Part shown: positions 16,038 to 24,403 of the stretch, in pieces
How the letters are laid out: the number at the start of each line of letters is the position of its first letter
How positions within the stretch are numbered: position 1 is the first letter of the stretch
Assembly (NCBI GenBank): GCA_033763975.1
Contig: JANRJM010000004.1
Location: forward strand, 40,039 to 104,038
Direction: 5' to 3'
From: Planctomycetota bacterium
GTDB lineage: Bacteria > Planctomycetota > Phycisphaerae > Phycisphaerales > UBA1924
DNA: 64,000 nt
Made by a program: the position numbers and the translations under genes
Notes under the pieces: model-generated
Databases searched by the model: none
Seen by the model: only the letters and a program-made list of their open reading frames with translations
Told to the model about the DNA's origin: nothing

Positions 16038-17213
16038 TCAGGTTCCCCACGTGACAGCGCCTGCCGCTTCGGCAGCGGCGGACTCGGAAAAGACGTAGCG
16101 CATGCCCCTGGTTTCCAGGTGCGCGAGCAGTTCCCGAACAAGGTCCGGGAACGCCGCCAGCCGCTCCGGCGGGTTCACGCCGGGGCTCGCGAACCGCCCC
16201 GACGCGATGAGCGACGCGACGATCGTGCACGGGAACGCCGTCGAGCGCGCCATGCTCGTTGCGCGGGTGGGGCGGTGGTAGAAGTCGAGCAGGTCCCACC
16301 GCAGCGTGACGCGCTCGCGCCCGCGCATACCCCGTGCCGTCACCCGCATCACCGTCAGGTCTTCCTCCCCGGGCCCGTACGTCCACTTGGGGAACAGCAG
16401 CGCACTCGTGAGTTCTCGCGGCACGACCCGCACGCCCCGCACCTCGACCGGCGTCTCGTCGAACAGCCCCGTTTCGCGCATCACCCGCATCAGCTCGATG
16501 TGCCCGGGGTAGCGCAGCGTCTTCTCCTTCATGAAGGGCACGCTCAGCGAGCGGCACAGGCTCCGCAGCCCGTCGGTGTTGAACGCCTCCAGCGTGCCCA
16601 CGCCCTCAAAGTCCATGAGTTCCGGCTCGCTCAGCGCCGGGCGAACGACGACCGCCCCGTGCTCGACCAGGCGCGCGGGCCTCGTGTATTCCTCGATGAC
16701 ATCCGCGGGCGAGAACGCCGCCTTGTACTCGTAGGGCCACGTGCGCACGCGGGGCAGCCCGCCCACGTAGATCTCGATCGCCTCGCAGGGCGAGAGCATG
16801 GAGGCGCCGTACGCCGCCAGGATGTGGCTCATGCCCGGCGCGACGCCGCAGTCCGTCACGACGGTGACGCCCCGGTCCTTCGCGAGCGCGTCCAGTTCGG
16901 TGAAGTCCTCGCCCATGAACGAGATGTCGGCGTAGGGCTTGCCAGCGTCGATCACGGCGCGCAGCGCCCGGAAGCCGATGCGGCTGGAGAGCGCGCCCAG
17001 CACGACATCGAACGGCTCCACCACCCGGCGGACATTCGACGCGTCCGACAGGTCGGCGAGGATCGCGCGTACCCGTCCGCCCGCGCGGGCAGATGCGGCG
17101 TCGAGGTTCTCACGCCGGACGTCGGCGATCGCCGTGTCGAACCCCTGGGCCGCCATGTCCGCCGCCATGACGGACCCGACCATGCCCGCCCCGAGAACGA
17201 TCGCGCTCGCCAT
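16038..17213 (-). CDS. Saccharopine dehydrogenase family NAD(P)-dependent oxidoreductase
   Basis: Cytosolic enzyme of 391 aa. It begins with a Rossmann fold (VLGAGMVGSVMAADMAAQG), then ADLSDASNVRRVV and a DISFMGED segment. The catalytic-domain block VVTDCGVAPGMSHILAAYG follows, typical of the saccharopine dehydrogenase / lysine-ketoglutarate reductase superfamily. Tyr/His-rich stretches (YEYKAAFSPADVIEEY) follow. The substrate could be saccharopine or a related amino-acid conjugate such as carboxyspermidine; sequence alone does not decide. ATG 17213 is preceded by GGAGGAGG, a strong site. It is an isolated gene after the sigma cassette. Confidence 0.85.
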   Translation of the reverse strand: MASAIVLGAGMVGSVMAADMAAQGFDTAIADVRRENLDAASARAGGRVRAILADLSDASNVRRVVEPFDVVLGALSSRIGFRALRAVIDAGKPYADISFMGEDFTELDALAKDRGVTVVTDCGVAPGMSHILAAYGASMLSPCEAIEIYVGGLPRVRTWPYEYKAAFSPADVIEEYTRPARLVEHGAVVVRPALSEPELMDFEGVGTLEAFNTDGLRSLCRSLSVPFMKEKTLRYPGHIELMRVMRETGLFDETPVEVRGVRVVPRELTSALLFPKWTYGPGEEDLTVMRVTARGMRGRERVTLRWDLLDFYHRPTRATSMARSTAFPCTIVASLIASGRFASPGVNPPERLAAFPDLVRELLAHLETRGMRYVFSESAAAEAAGAVTWGT

Positions 17214-17285
17214 GCCAGCCTCCTCCCCGGCGCTCCGGGCAGGCATGGTATCGGCGGGCGTTCGGCGGGCCCTGCTGCTGGCGCG

Positions 17286-17777
17286 CTACCGGAAGGCCAC
17301 GCGGGGCAGCTCGCCTTCCCACGTCGCACGCCCGTCGATCCGCACGACGCCAACAGGCTCGTGCGCCCTCCCCATGACGAGCGCGAACTGATCGTCGTCG
17401 ATGAACTGCACGGGCGGGGCGAACCGCGCCGGCGCCAGGCGCGACACGATCATCGGGTCCGTGCCGACCTCGATCACGCGCGTGCGGTGCGCCGTCGCGG
17501 CCACGGCGGCCTCGTGCTCCCGCGCGGCGGCGGACGCCTCGGCGCCCGCGTTGTGCTCGATCCCGAACACGACCTCGGCCCGCGACGCCCCGGCCGAGCC
17601 CGCCGACCGAGCCAGCAGCACCCACCCGGCGCACAGGGCGAGCGCCATCGCGCAGGCGCCAGCCCCGCGGGCGAGGCGTCGGCGCCGGCCGCGTGCTTCG
17701 ACAACCGACCGCAGCGCCGCGAGGTCGCCCTCGCGCCGCGCCCGGGCCGTTGGCGTCAGGTCGTCGTGCAAGTTCAC
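17286..17777 (-). CDS. Small membrane protein coupled to the ECF sigma gene, possible anti-sigma factor
   Basis: The 163 aa product has about 40 basic cytoplasmic residues, one transmembrane helix (AGACAMALALCAGWVLLA) and a periplasmic domain of about 90 residues (VVFGIEHNAGAE; RTRVIEVGTDPMIVSRL). GTG 17777 overlaps the sigma stop (GTGA) and has AAGGAG upstream, so the pair is translationally coupled. The topology fits an anti-sigma factor, but I do not see a ZAS (HxxxCxxC) motif, so the role is inferred from position only. Confidence 0.62.
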   Translation of the reverse strand: MNLHDDLTPTARARREGDLAALRSVVEARGRRRRLARGAGACAMALALCAGWVLLARSAGSAGASRAEVVFGIEHNAGAEASAAAREHEAAVAATAHRTRVIEVGTDPMIVSRLAPARFAPPVQFIDDDQFALVMGRAHEPVGVVRIDGRATWEGELPRVAFR

Positions 17778-18349
17778 AGCATTCTCCTTCGTGCGGCGTC
17801 GCGCAGTCGCGCCATCGCGCGCCGGACGCGTCCCGTGGCGGCTCCCTCCGACACGCCCGAGGCGAGCCCCGCCTCGCGCAGCGTCGCCCCGCGCACGACC
17901 GCCGCGTGCAGCAGGTCGAAGTCGGTCATGTCCAGCCCGCCGCACCATCGGCGCAGCCATTCGCCATCGTCGTGGTCGCCCGCGGGAGCGGCGGCGTGCG
18001 TCCCCCCGGGCATGGCCGCGGCTCGTTCGCGCCGCGCGCGCCGCGCGTCGCGCCGGAGCGCGTCGACGCACGCGCTGAGCGTGCACCGCCCGAACCAGGC
18101 GCCCAGGGCGCGCTCGTCGGGGAGCACGGGGATCGACCGGGCCGCCCGCAGCATGACGTCCTGCGCGATGTCGAGACAGAACGACTCGTCCCGCCGGGTG
18201 CAGGCCCGCGCCAGGCCCACGACGCGCGCGTACCACGCGCGATAGACGCGCTCGAACGCGTCGGCGTCGCCCGCGCGGATGCGCTCGGTGAGCATCCGCA
18301 CGACCGCGGGATCGTGCGGGGTCGCCGCCATCGCCGGCACGCGGGGCAT
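17774..18349 (-). CDS. ECF-type RNA polymerase sigma factor
   Basis: The ~191 aa product has sigma region 2 (FERVYRAWYARVVGLARACT; DIAQDVMLRAARS) and region 4 (LDMTDFDLLHAAVVRGATL; REAGLASGVSEGAATGRVRRAM), with no region 1 or 3. This is the ECF layout. A stretch of about 25 polar residues links the two regions. ATG 18349 is chosen because it gives an 11-base gap from the upstream gene; ATG 18331 or 18421 are alternatives, and none has a clear ribosome site. It sits between a secreted protein gene and a coupled membrane protein gene, so it probably responds to an envelope signal and may autoregulate this cassette. Confidence 0.8.
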   Translation of the reverse strand: MPRVPAMAATPHDPAVVRMLTERIRAGDADAFERVYRAWYARVVGLARACTRRDESFCLDIAQDVMLRAARSIPVLPDERALGAWFGRCTLSACVDALRRDARRARRERAAAMPGGTHAAAPAGDHDDGEWLRRWCGGLDMTDFDLLHAAVVRGATLREAGLASGVSEGAATGRVRRAMARLRDAARRRML

Positions 18350-18359
18350 CCGTGGCGCG

Positions 18360-19580
18360 CTAGCGCCCGCCGGTGGGCGCGGGGCGGACATCGGGCTTGG
18401 CCAGGCCGCGGGCACGGGCAACCTCCTCGGCGATCGAGACCAGCATCTGAACGGTACTCCCCGCGCCCTCGATGCGCAGGCCCCCGCCCCCGGCCGGCGC
18501 GACGGTGGCGCCCATGGCCCGCCCCGCCGACGTGAGCACGGAGGCGAGTTCCTCCGCCGGCTTTGCCTCCCACCCGGGCATCGCGATCGTGACGACGCCC
18601 GGGCCCTCGGTGCGCTCGCGCTGCATGAGCGCGAACAGTTCCGCGGCCTGCATCTGTTCGATCTCCGCCGCCTGCGCGCCGAGCTCCGCCTCGAGGAGTT
18701 TCGACCGGACCTCCTGCACGGCGGGTTCGTCCACCGCGCCCGCCGCCCACTTCTGCTCCAGCCGATCGTGCATCGCCCGCAAGAGCCTGACGCGCTCCGT
18801 CGCTTTGTGTGTCTCGAGTTCGGCCTTCTGCAGCATCGCCCGGCGCTCGATGAGCTGCGCCTCCGGATGCTCCTGGGCCCGTGCCTCCGCCCGGCGGCGT
18901 TCCATGTCCTCGCGCATCCGGCCGACGCACTCCTGGGCGGCGTGCAACTGCTCGGGCGTGCCGCGGATGATCAGCAGCCCGGTCTCCGCGTGGAACTTCA
19001 TCTCCGCGGGCTCGCCGGGCGCGAGGTCGAGCGCGGTCTGCACGCCCGTCAGTGCCGCCTCGACCCGCAGCGCCCCGGCGCCGTCGGTGACGGGGCGCAG
19101 CGACAGCACCTCCATCCGCAGGTCCGGCGCGTTCCGGGAGTTCGCCGGCGGCTGGCCGAGGCCGCCCGTGCGGATGGGAACGGAGTAGTCGACCCCGTAC
19201 AACTCGTCCCCGCCGTCGTCGAGCAGTCGGATGCGCAGCTCGCCATCCGCGGTGCCCGCCGCGGAGTGCATGGCGTACACCGCGCTGCCGAGCGAGACGT
19301 CTCGCAGCGAGATGGGCGCAAGCCGCACCCGGGCGGCCTCCATCGACACCACGATGTTGGTGCCCCGGCCGGGCTTGGACTGACGCAGCAACTCGACGTA
19401 GTCGGCGACCGCGCCGCCGGGGAAGTTCACCGTGTACAGGCGCTCGGGATCAGCGGCGGGAAGAGCGCCCGCCCCCGGCGTTGCCGGAGTGCCTGGAGCG
19501 CGCTGCGCGAGCGCGGGGAGCGAGAGGGCCGGGACCAGGCCGCACACGGCGGCGAGCGTCAAGGCGCGAGAGGTTCGCAT
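18360..19580 (-). CDS. Exported protein with secretin-N-like domains and coiled coil
   Basis: The 406 aa product has a cleavable signal peptide (ALTLAAVCGLVPALSLPALAQ). The first folded part (VNFPGGAVADYVELLRQ; NIVVSMEAARVRLAPISL) and the segment LLIIRGTPEQLHAAQECVGRM both resemble the N0/N1-type domains of secretins and TonB receptors. A long coiled coil (about residues 215-290, EAQLIERRAMLQKAELETHK) follows, then another domain of the same style (LASVLTSAGRAMGATVAP; GSTVQMLVSIAEEVARA). There is no secretin beta-barrel, so it is not a complete secretin. It lies upstream of the ECF sigma gene on the same strand. Confidence 0.66.
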   Translation of the reverse strand: MRTSRALTLAAVCGLVPALSLPALAQRAPGTPATPGAGALPAADPERLYTVNFPGGAVADYVELLRQSKPGRGTNIVVSMEAARVRLAPISLRDVSLGSAVYAMHSAAGTADGELRIRLLDDGGDELYGVDYSVPIRTGGLGQPPANSRNAPDLRMEVLSLRPVTDGAGALRVEAALTGVQTALDLAPGEPAEMKFHAETGLLIIRGTPEQLHAAQECVGRMREDMERRRAEARAQEHPEAQLIERRAMLQKAELETHKATERVRLLRAMHDRLEQKWAAGAVDEPAVQEVRSKLLEAELGAQAAEIEQMQAAELFALMQRERTEGPGVVTIAMPGWEAKPAEELASVLTSAGRAMGATVAPAGGGGLRIEGAGSTVQMLVSIAEEVARARGLAKPDVRPAPTGGR

Positions 19581-19649
19581 GGTGGTCTTCTCCGTGTCGC
19601 CGTCGAAGGGCGTGCGAGAAGGACGTCACCGAGGTCGCGATCCGGCGCA

Positions 19650-19683
19650 CAAAAACAAGAACACCCCGGCGCGGGCCGGGGTG
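19650..19683 (-). terminator. Intrinsic terminator downstream of the dockerin gene
   Basis: On the minus strand a perfect 9-bp stem (CACCCCGGC / GCCGGGGTG, positions 19662-19683) with a GCGG loop is followed by a T-rich run TTCTTGTTTTT. It lies about 85 bases after the stop of the dockerin protein gene and before the next leftward gene. Confidence 0.75.
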
Positions 19684-19766
19684 CGAGGATGATCGATGCA
19701 GAAATCGAGCTCGTTTCGGCGGGGGCGGGGGGCCCGCACCCGCGAGGTCTACTCGGAGGCCGCGGG

Positions 19767-20177
19767 TTAGGGGCAGGGCGAGCCGGCGACGACCTGCGTC
19801 AGCGCCTCGATGTCGTCCTGGTCGACGTTGCCGTCCTGGTTGAAATCGGGGTCCGTACAGATGCAGGAGCCTTCTCCCGCGACCGCCTGCACGAGGCAGG
19901 CGACGTCGTCCTGGTCGACGTTGCCGTCGCAGTTGACGTCGGGGTCGCACGGCGCCGGCCCGCCGTTGGAGCCGCCGACCCAGAACCCGCCGGTGAGCGT
20001 GAACGACCCGCCGGACATCACGCCCGCGTCGGGCTGGCCGATGGTGCCGGAGAGGACGAACGACGCGCCGGAGGAGGTTCCCCCGCCGCCGTCGATCGTG
20101 TACCAGTCGATGGTGGGCTGGGCCGAGGCGATCGAGCCGGTCACCAGGGCGAGCGCAGCAATAGCGGTACGGGCCAT
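19767..20177 (-). CDS. Secreted protein with C-terminal dockerin-like (DxNxDG) repeats
   Basis: The 136 aa product has a signal peptide (TAIAALALVTGSIASAQ). A short beta-rich segment typical of planctomycete secreted proteins follows (GGGTSSGASFVLSGTIGQPD, then GGSFTLTGGFWVG). The C-terminus holds two calcium-binding EF-hand-like loops (DVNCDGNVDQDDVACLV and DFNQDGNVDQDDIEALT), with Cys residues before, between and after them. This is the paired layout of dockerins and of the cysteine-containing variant seen in Planctomycetota; a surface-anchoring or assembly role is inferred. ATG 20177 follows AAGGAG. An intrinsic terminator follows downstream. It is essentially a small module plus dockerin, with no enzyme domain. 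Confidence 0.82.
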   Translation of the reverse strand: MARTAIAALALVTGSIASAQPTIDWYTIDGGGGTSSGASFVLSGTIGQPDAGVMSGGSFTLTGGFWVGGSNGGPAPCDPDVNCDGNVDQDDVACLVQAVAGEGSCICTDPDFNQDGNVDQDDIEALTQVVAGSPCP

Positions 20178-20279
20178 AGAGACTCCTTCACACGACGGGG
20201 TGCATGGTCGCACGAGCGAGCAGTTCCGTCAAGAACACAAGCGTGTTTCCGGGGTGGCGCAACCAAAATCGCGGGTCAA

Positions 20280-20311
20280 AATAACGAAAATCTTGCGTAC
20301 CCCCCGTACGC
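20280..20311 (-). terminator. Probable intrinsic terminator downstream of the collagen-like gene
   Basis: On the minus strand a 6-bp stem (GCGTAC / GTACGC, 20295-20311) with a 5-nt loop is followed by AAGATTTTCGTT and further T-rich sequence. It begins about 55 bases after the stop of the collagen-like gene. The stem is short, so strength is uncertain. Confidence 0.5.
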
Positions 20312-20364
20312 CGCCCGTGGCGTCTTCGGAACGTCGGGGCCCGGCGACGCGGCGGCCCGCGACG

Positions 20365-22368
20365 TCAGGGGTTGAACGGCATGATGAGGATCGTGCCGGT
20401 GCCGTTCAGCAGGGCGTTGGCCGACGTGGTCGACGTCCAGGTGGGCGAGGGCCAGCCCGTGGAGCTCGCCCGCCCGCCGCGAACGTAGCTCGCGCCGATC
20501 GTGTAGCTGCCGGTGGTGGTGGCGGTAAAGACAGCCTGGCGCGAGACCGAGTTCATGCGCCCCTGCGTCCACAGCATGGTCTTCTCGATGCCGCCGATCT
20601 GCACCGGCGACACATCGCCCGGGCCTTGAATGGCGACGGCGAAGCCCTCGACGCCGCCGCTGTTCGCGTTCGTGGCCCCCAGGCCGCAGGTCACGATGAC
20701 GAGCACCGTCTGCCCGGCGTTGAGATTCACCGACGTCGAAAGCGTGCCGGTGGACGTCGCCGCGTCGTGGGCCGTCGCGGTGGGAAGGAACTTCACGGTG
20801 CTCGTCGAGCCGTCAAGCGTGCCCCACAGTTGATCCGCGACAAACGCGGGCGTGCCCAACGCCGAGGGGCCCTGCGGACCTTGCGGCCCAGCGGGGCCGG
20901 CCGGTCCGACATCGCCTTGCGGCCCAGCGGGGCCGGCCGGTCCGATCGCGCCCTGCGGCCCCTGCGGTCCCGGCGCGCCGTCCAAGCCCGCCGGTCCCGC
21001 CGGCCCAGCAGGCCCAGTCTCACCTTGCGGCCCTTGCGGCCCAGGCGCGCCGTCCAAGCCCGCGGGCCCGGTAGGCCCAGCCGGCCCGATCTCGCCTTGC
21101 GGCCCTTGCGGGCCGGCCGCGCCGTCCACGCCAGCGGGGCCAGCACGCCCAGCGGGCCCCGCGCGCCCGATCTCGCCGTGCGGTCCAGCCGGCCCAGCGG
21201 GCCCAATCTCACCTTGCGGCCCTTGCGGGCCGGGCGCCCCGTCCAAGCCCGCGGGTCCGGCAGGCCCAGCGGGCCCGATCTCACCCTGCGGCCCTCGCGG
21301 CCCCGTCGCGCCGTCCATGCCCGCAGGTCCGGCGGGGCCTTGCGGCCCGGCAACCTGTGCCGTGTACTGCGTCGTGCCGTCGGGATACCGAAGCCCGACG
21401 ACGCCCGGCGTGCCCTGAATCTGCAGCGTGCCGATCGACCGGACGCCGAAGCCGTTCGGGCTGTTCGTCTGCCCGACGATGCCGACCGATGTGCCCGACA
21501 GCGACGACGCCAGCCCGTACATCCCCACGCCGGTCGGGCTGACGACCTCCCCGAGCACGCCGGTGGCAAACCCCGTCGCCGCGACCGAGCGCCCCTGAAT
21601 GCCCGTGCCGTCCACCGCGGTCGTCGTCGAGTTCAGCGCGACGAACTGCGGCGTCAGGATGGTGATCAGTTCCAGCGCGCCCGGCGTCGAAGTGCCGATG
21701 CCGATCTTGCCCGCCGTGTAGTACGCGGTCGTCCCGTTCAGCGACCAGGGCGACGCGCCGGCCGGGCCCTGCGGGCCGGCTGGTCCCTGCGGGCCGGTCG
21801 GTCCTTGCGGGCCGGCTGGTCCCACCGCGCCGTCCATTCCGGCCGGACCCTGCGGCCCGGCGGGCCCTTGCGGGCCGGGCGCCCCCGGCGCGCCGTCCGT
21901 GCCCGCGGGCCCCTGCGGTCCGGCCGGCCCCTGCGGGCCCGCAACGCCGTTCAGCGCGTACAGCGCGTACGGCGTGGCCGTCATCGGCGTGCGGGGCGCG
22001 AGCGTCGTGAACGCGCCGGCGCCGGGCGGCACGCGCACGCTGATCTCCAGGAACCGCTGCTGTCCGGCGAACGCCCCCGCGCCAAAGTCCAGCACGACGC
22101 TGAACTGTCCGCCCGTGATCGGCGTGTTCGAGAGCGCCAGCGTCGGCCCGATCTGCCCGCCGCCTCCCGATGCGTCGAACAGCCGGAACTCCAGGTCCGC
22201 GTTCCCGGTGAACGCCACGCCGTCGCTGCGGAGCTCGCCCTGGTACGTGAACTCGCTCGTCAGCGCGCCCTGCGCCGACGCGCGAGGCATGAGCGACGCC
22301 GGGCCGGCCAAGACCACCGCGAGGCCGGCGGCAACGAGCAAACTACGAACCCTGGTGCGGATCGCCAT
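20365..22368 (-). CDS. Secreted collagen-like triple-helix repeat protein
   Basis: The 667 aa exported protein has a signal peptide ([20 protein letters not shown]). An N-terminal beta domain ([20 protein letters not shown]) is followed by a first Gly-X-Y block of about 20 triplets (GPQGPAG type). A non-collagenous domain of about 130 residues comes next ([33 protein letters not shown]), as in phage-tail or spike-like proteins. A second block of about 54 triplets and a C-terminal beta domain of about 135 residues complete it. The triplets are dominated by GPQ, GPA and GLD. Bacterial collagens form triple-helical surface fibres; that role is inferred. It is read as one intact frame. A divergent or upstream promoter would lie in 22369-22531. 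Confidence 0.88.
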   Translation of the reverse strand: MAIRTRVRSLLVAAGLAVVLAGPASLMPRASAQGALTSEFTYQGELRSDGVAFTGNADLEFRLFDASGGGGQIGPTLALSNTPITGGQFSVVLDFGAGAFAGQQRFLEISVRVPPGAGAFTTLAPRTPMTATPYALYALNGVAGPQGPAGPQGPAGTDGAPGAPGPQGPAGPQGPAGMDGAVGPAGPQGPTGPQGPAGPQGPAGASPWSLNGTTAYYTAGKIGIGTSTPGALELITILTPQFVALNSTTTAVDGTGIQGRSVAATGFATGVLGEVVSPTGVGMYGLASSLSGTSVGIVGQTNSPNGFGVRSIGTLQIQGTPGVVGLRYPDGTTQYTAQVAGPQGPAGPAGMDGATGPRGPQGEIGPAGPAGPAGLDGAPGPQGPQGEIGPAGPAGPHGEIGRAGPAGRAGPAGVDGAAGPQGPQGEIGPAGPTGPAGLDGAPGPQGPQGETGPAGPAGPAGLDGAPGPQGPQGAIGPAGPAGPQGDVGPAGPAGPQGPQGPSALGTPAFVADQLWGTLDGSTSTVKFLPTATAHDAATSTGTLSTSVNLNAGQTVLVIVTCGLGATNANSGGVEGFAVAIQGPGDVSPVQIGGIEKTMLWTQGRMNSVSRQAVFTATTTGSYTIGASYVRGGRASSTGWPSPTWTSTTSANALLNGTGTILIMPFNP
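20862..21351 (-). repeat. Collagen Gly-X-Y coding repeat, long block
   Basis: About 54 consecutive Gly-X-Y triplets encoded by near-identical 9- to 45-base units ([20 protein letters not shown] type). Internal similarity is high enough for copy-number variation by slippage. Limits are approximate. Confidence 0.8.
21757..21948 (-). repeat. Collagen Gly-X-Y coding repeat, short block
   Basis: About 21 Gly-X-Y triplets, mostly GPQGPAG with one [10 protein letters not shown] and one GMDGAVG interruption of the same phase. Limits are approximate. Confidence 0.75.
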
Positions 22369-22531
22369 CCCGTTTCTCTCCCCTGTGGTCGCCGTTTCCG
22401 GCGAGGCCCGAACGCTCCCACCTGCCGCGGGCGATGCCCCAAGTTACCACGAACTTCACGGGGCGGAACAGCCGCCTCGTGAAAAACCAGAATTTGCCGC
22501 GGCGTGCGGGGGAATGTTTGGGCCCTGCGGG

Positions 22532-24208
22532 TCAGGGGTTCGGCGACTGTGAGGGCGCTTCGCCTTGGGGCTGGCCTCGGCGGCGTCGGGGCTGTTCGCC
22601 CGACGGCGCGGGCGGTTCGGCCCGCGGGAGCAGCGTCGGTGCGCACGCCAGTCGGTACGCCACGATCGCGCTGTTCGTCGCCGATTGCTGCAGGTACTCG
22701 GGGATCGCCAAGTCGATGCGGTCGTGCTGCGTGTGCCAGCCGTGCCCGTAGTCGGCGCGTCCGACCTCGTCCCAGAAGAAGCCCGGCACGCCCACGGCGT
22801 TGAACGCGGCGTGGTCGCTCGACCCGTGCGACTCGATGCGCGGGCCGGTGTTGCGCACGTTGACGTTCAGGTGTTTCTTGTCGGTCTCGCTGTAGAACTG
22901 GTTGTTGATGGGGGCGGTCGCCGCCGCGAGCATCTCGACCATGTTCTCGGCCGCCGGGAGCCCGCCCTGCGAGTTCGTCCCGCCGTCGTCGACGAAGACG
23001 GCGGAGATCTTGTCGAGTTCGTCCTTGTGCTTCTCGACGTAGGCGCGGGCGCCGAGCAGCCCCTGCTCCTCGCCCGTCCACAGGATGAAGCAGATGGTCC
23101 GCGTGGGCTTGGCGCCGACGGCCATGAGAATGCGGGCGGCCTCGATCGTCACGGCGCTGCCCGTGCCGTTGTCCGTAGTGCCCTGCGAGCCCGGCCCGTT
23201 CCAACTGTCGAGGTGGGCGGAGATGATCACCACCTCTTCGGGCTTCTGCGTCCCGGGGATCTCGGCGATCGTGTTGTACACCGGGATCGGCCCGCGCGTG
23301 AACGTCGCCTGGAGGTCGAACTCGGCCTCGATGGGCTCGCCGTCGGCGACGCGCGAGTTGAGGAAGTCGTAGTCGGAGCCGCGGATGACCACGTGCGCGT
23401 CGCGGGGGATGGTGTCAAAGTCGAGCGTGCGCCAGCCGGGGACCGCGCCGGTCCACACGCGTTCATCGCGCGTGGTGGAGATGTACCCGGCGACCGGCTC
23501 GAGCGCCATGCGCTCCACGACGCTGAGCGACGACGGGGCCGCGCCCTCGGCGACCTTGCGTCGCGCGTCGCGGCGCACCTCGTAGCGCGTGCCCAGCGCG
23601 GTGCGCACGCCGCGCTGCCCGATCGGGGGCGGGGCCTTTAGCAGCACCCACGCGCCCTTGAGGCGGGGCTGCACCGCGAGGAACTCCTCGGCGTTCTGGG
23701 GCTCTTTCACGACGGGCCCGCGCACGGGGCCGTTGGTGCCGGCCTGCCACGCCAGCCAGCTGAGTTCGAGGTCGCGCACGGGCTCGTACTCGACGGTCGG
23801 GCCCGCGGCGCCGCGGGCGGTGCGTTCGCGGCGGAGCAGCAGGCGCCCGGAGGAGGGCCCGCGATCAAAGCGCACGGCGATCTCGCCCCATTGTTCGAGT
23901 CGCGCGTTCGAGAGCCCGAAGGACGTGAACTGGTCGCGTGCCCATTCGTTGGCCTGCTGGAGCGCGGTGGAGCCCGTGAGTCTGGCTCCGATCACCGTCG
24001 AGAGGTGCGTCAGGTGGTCCATCACGCGGTTGCGGTTCTTGCCCTCGTCGAGGATGGCACGGACCACCGCGTCGTCGCCCATCTCGATGGCGGGGGCGGG
24101 GGCCTCCTTGCCGTCCAGCACCGCGGTCCAGGCGGCGGACTGGGCGTGCAGGGTGGGGGCCAGCACGAACGGGACGACGAGCGCAAGCGCACGGGACATG
24201 GGACGCAT
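22532..24208 (-). CDS. Exported M28-family zinc metallopeptidase
   Basis: The 558 aa product has a signal peptide ([18 protein letters not shown]). A PA-like insert precedes the catalytic domain, which shows the M28 zinc ligands in order: His in [12 protein letters not shown] (about residue 331), Asp in [10 protein letters not shown], the Glu-Glu pair in [10 protein letters not shown], Asp in FVDDGGTN and a late His in [11 protein letters not shown]28 enzymes are amino- or carboxypeptidases acting outside the cytoplasm. The tail is basic and Gln/Pro-rich. ATG 24208 is favoured by a weak GGAG upstream; ATG 24199 is close behind. It is divergent from tig, and the 195-base gap carries the tig promoter. 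Confidence 0.88.
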   Translation of the reverse strand: MRPMSRALALVVPFVLAPTLHAQSAAWTAVLDGKEAPAPAIEMGDDAVVRAILDEGKNRNRVMDHLTHLSTVIGARLTGSTALQQANEWARDQFTSFGLSNARLEQWGEIAVRFDRGPSSGRLLLRRERTARGAAGPTVEYEPVRDLELSWLAWQAGTNGPVRGPVVKEPQNAEEFLAVQPRLKGAWVLLKAPPPIGQRGVRTALGTRYEVRRDARRKVAEGAAPSSLSVVERMALEPVAGYISTTRDERVWTGAVPGWRTLDFDTIPRDAHVVIRGSDYDFLNSRVADGEPIEAEFDLQATFTRGPIPVYNTIAEIPGTQKPEEVVIISAHLDSWNGPGSQGTTDNGTGSAVTIEAARILMAVGAKPTRTICFILWTGEEQGLLGARAYVEKHKDELDKISAVFVDDGGTNSQGGLPAAENMVEMLAAATAPINNQFYSETDKKHLNVNVRNTGPRIESHGSSDHAAFNAVGVPGFFWDEVGRADYGHGWHTQHDRIDLAIPEYLQQSATNSAIVAYRLACAPTLLPRAEPPAPSGEQPRRRRGQPQGEAPSQSPNP

Positions 24209-24333
24209 CGGTGTGGTCTCCGGCGGCGACACGCCGCGAGCGACCAGCATACCGCCGGCCGGCGGTGCGCCCATCACGGGCCCGCTCGGCGGGTGGATTT
24301 TCGGACGCGTGGATCGGCGAGCGGGGCGCGGTG

Positions 24334-24339
24334 TACACT
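24334..24339 (+). promoter_or_regulatory. -10 box TACACT for trigger factor gene
   Basis: TACACT lies about 64 bases before the ATG of tig, giving a normal leader; a GGAGAAG ribosome site precedes the ATG. It serves as a contrast to the leaderless genes nearby. Confidence 0.4.
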
Positions 24340-24403
24340 TCCTTTCCGCCCGGACGAGGCAGTCTGTCACGTCGGCACGCGGGTGAGAGCGTTGGAGAAG
24401 ACC

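Noticed and set aside
20852..21418. Open frame on the plus strand with [14 protein letters not shown] repeats
   Set aside because: It is the antisense image of the collagen Gly-X-Y block; GPQ/GPA codons read backwards give Gly-Pro-Cys patterns. It has no start signal or non-repeat domain.
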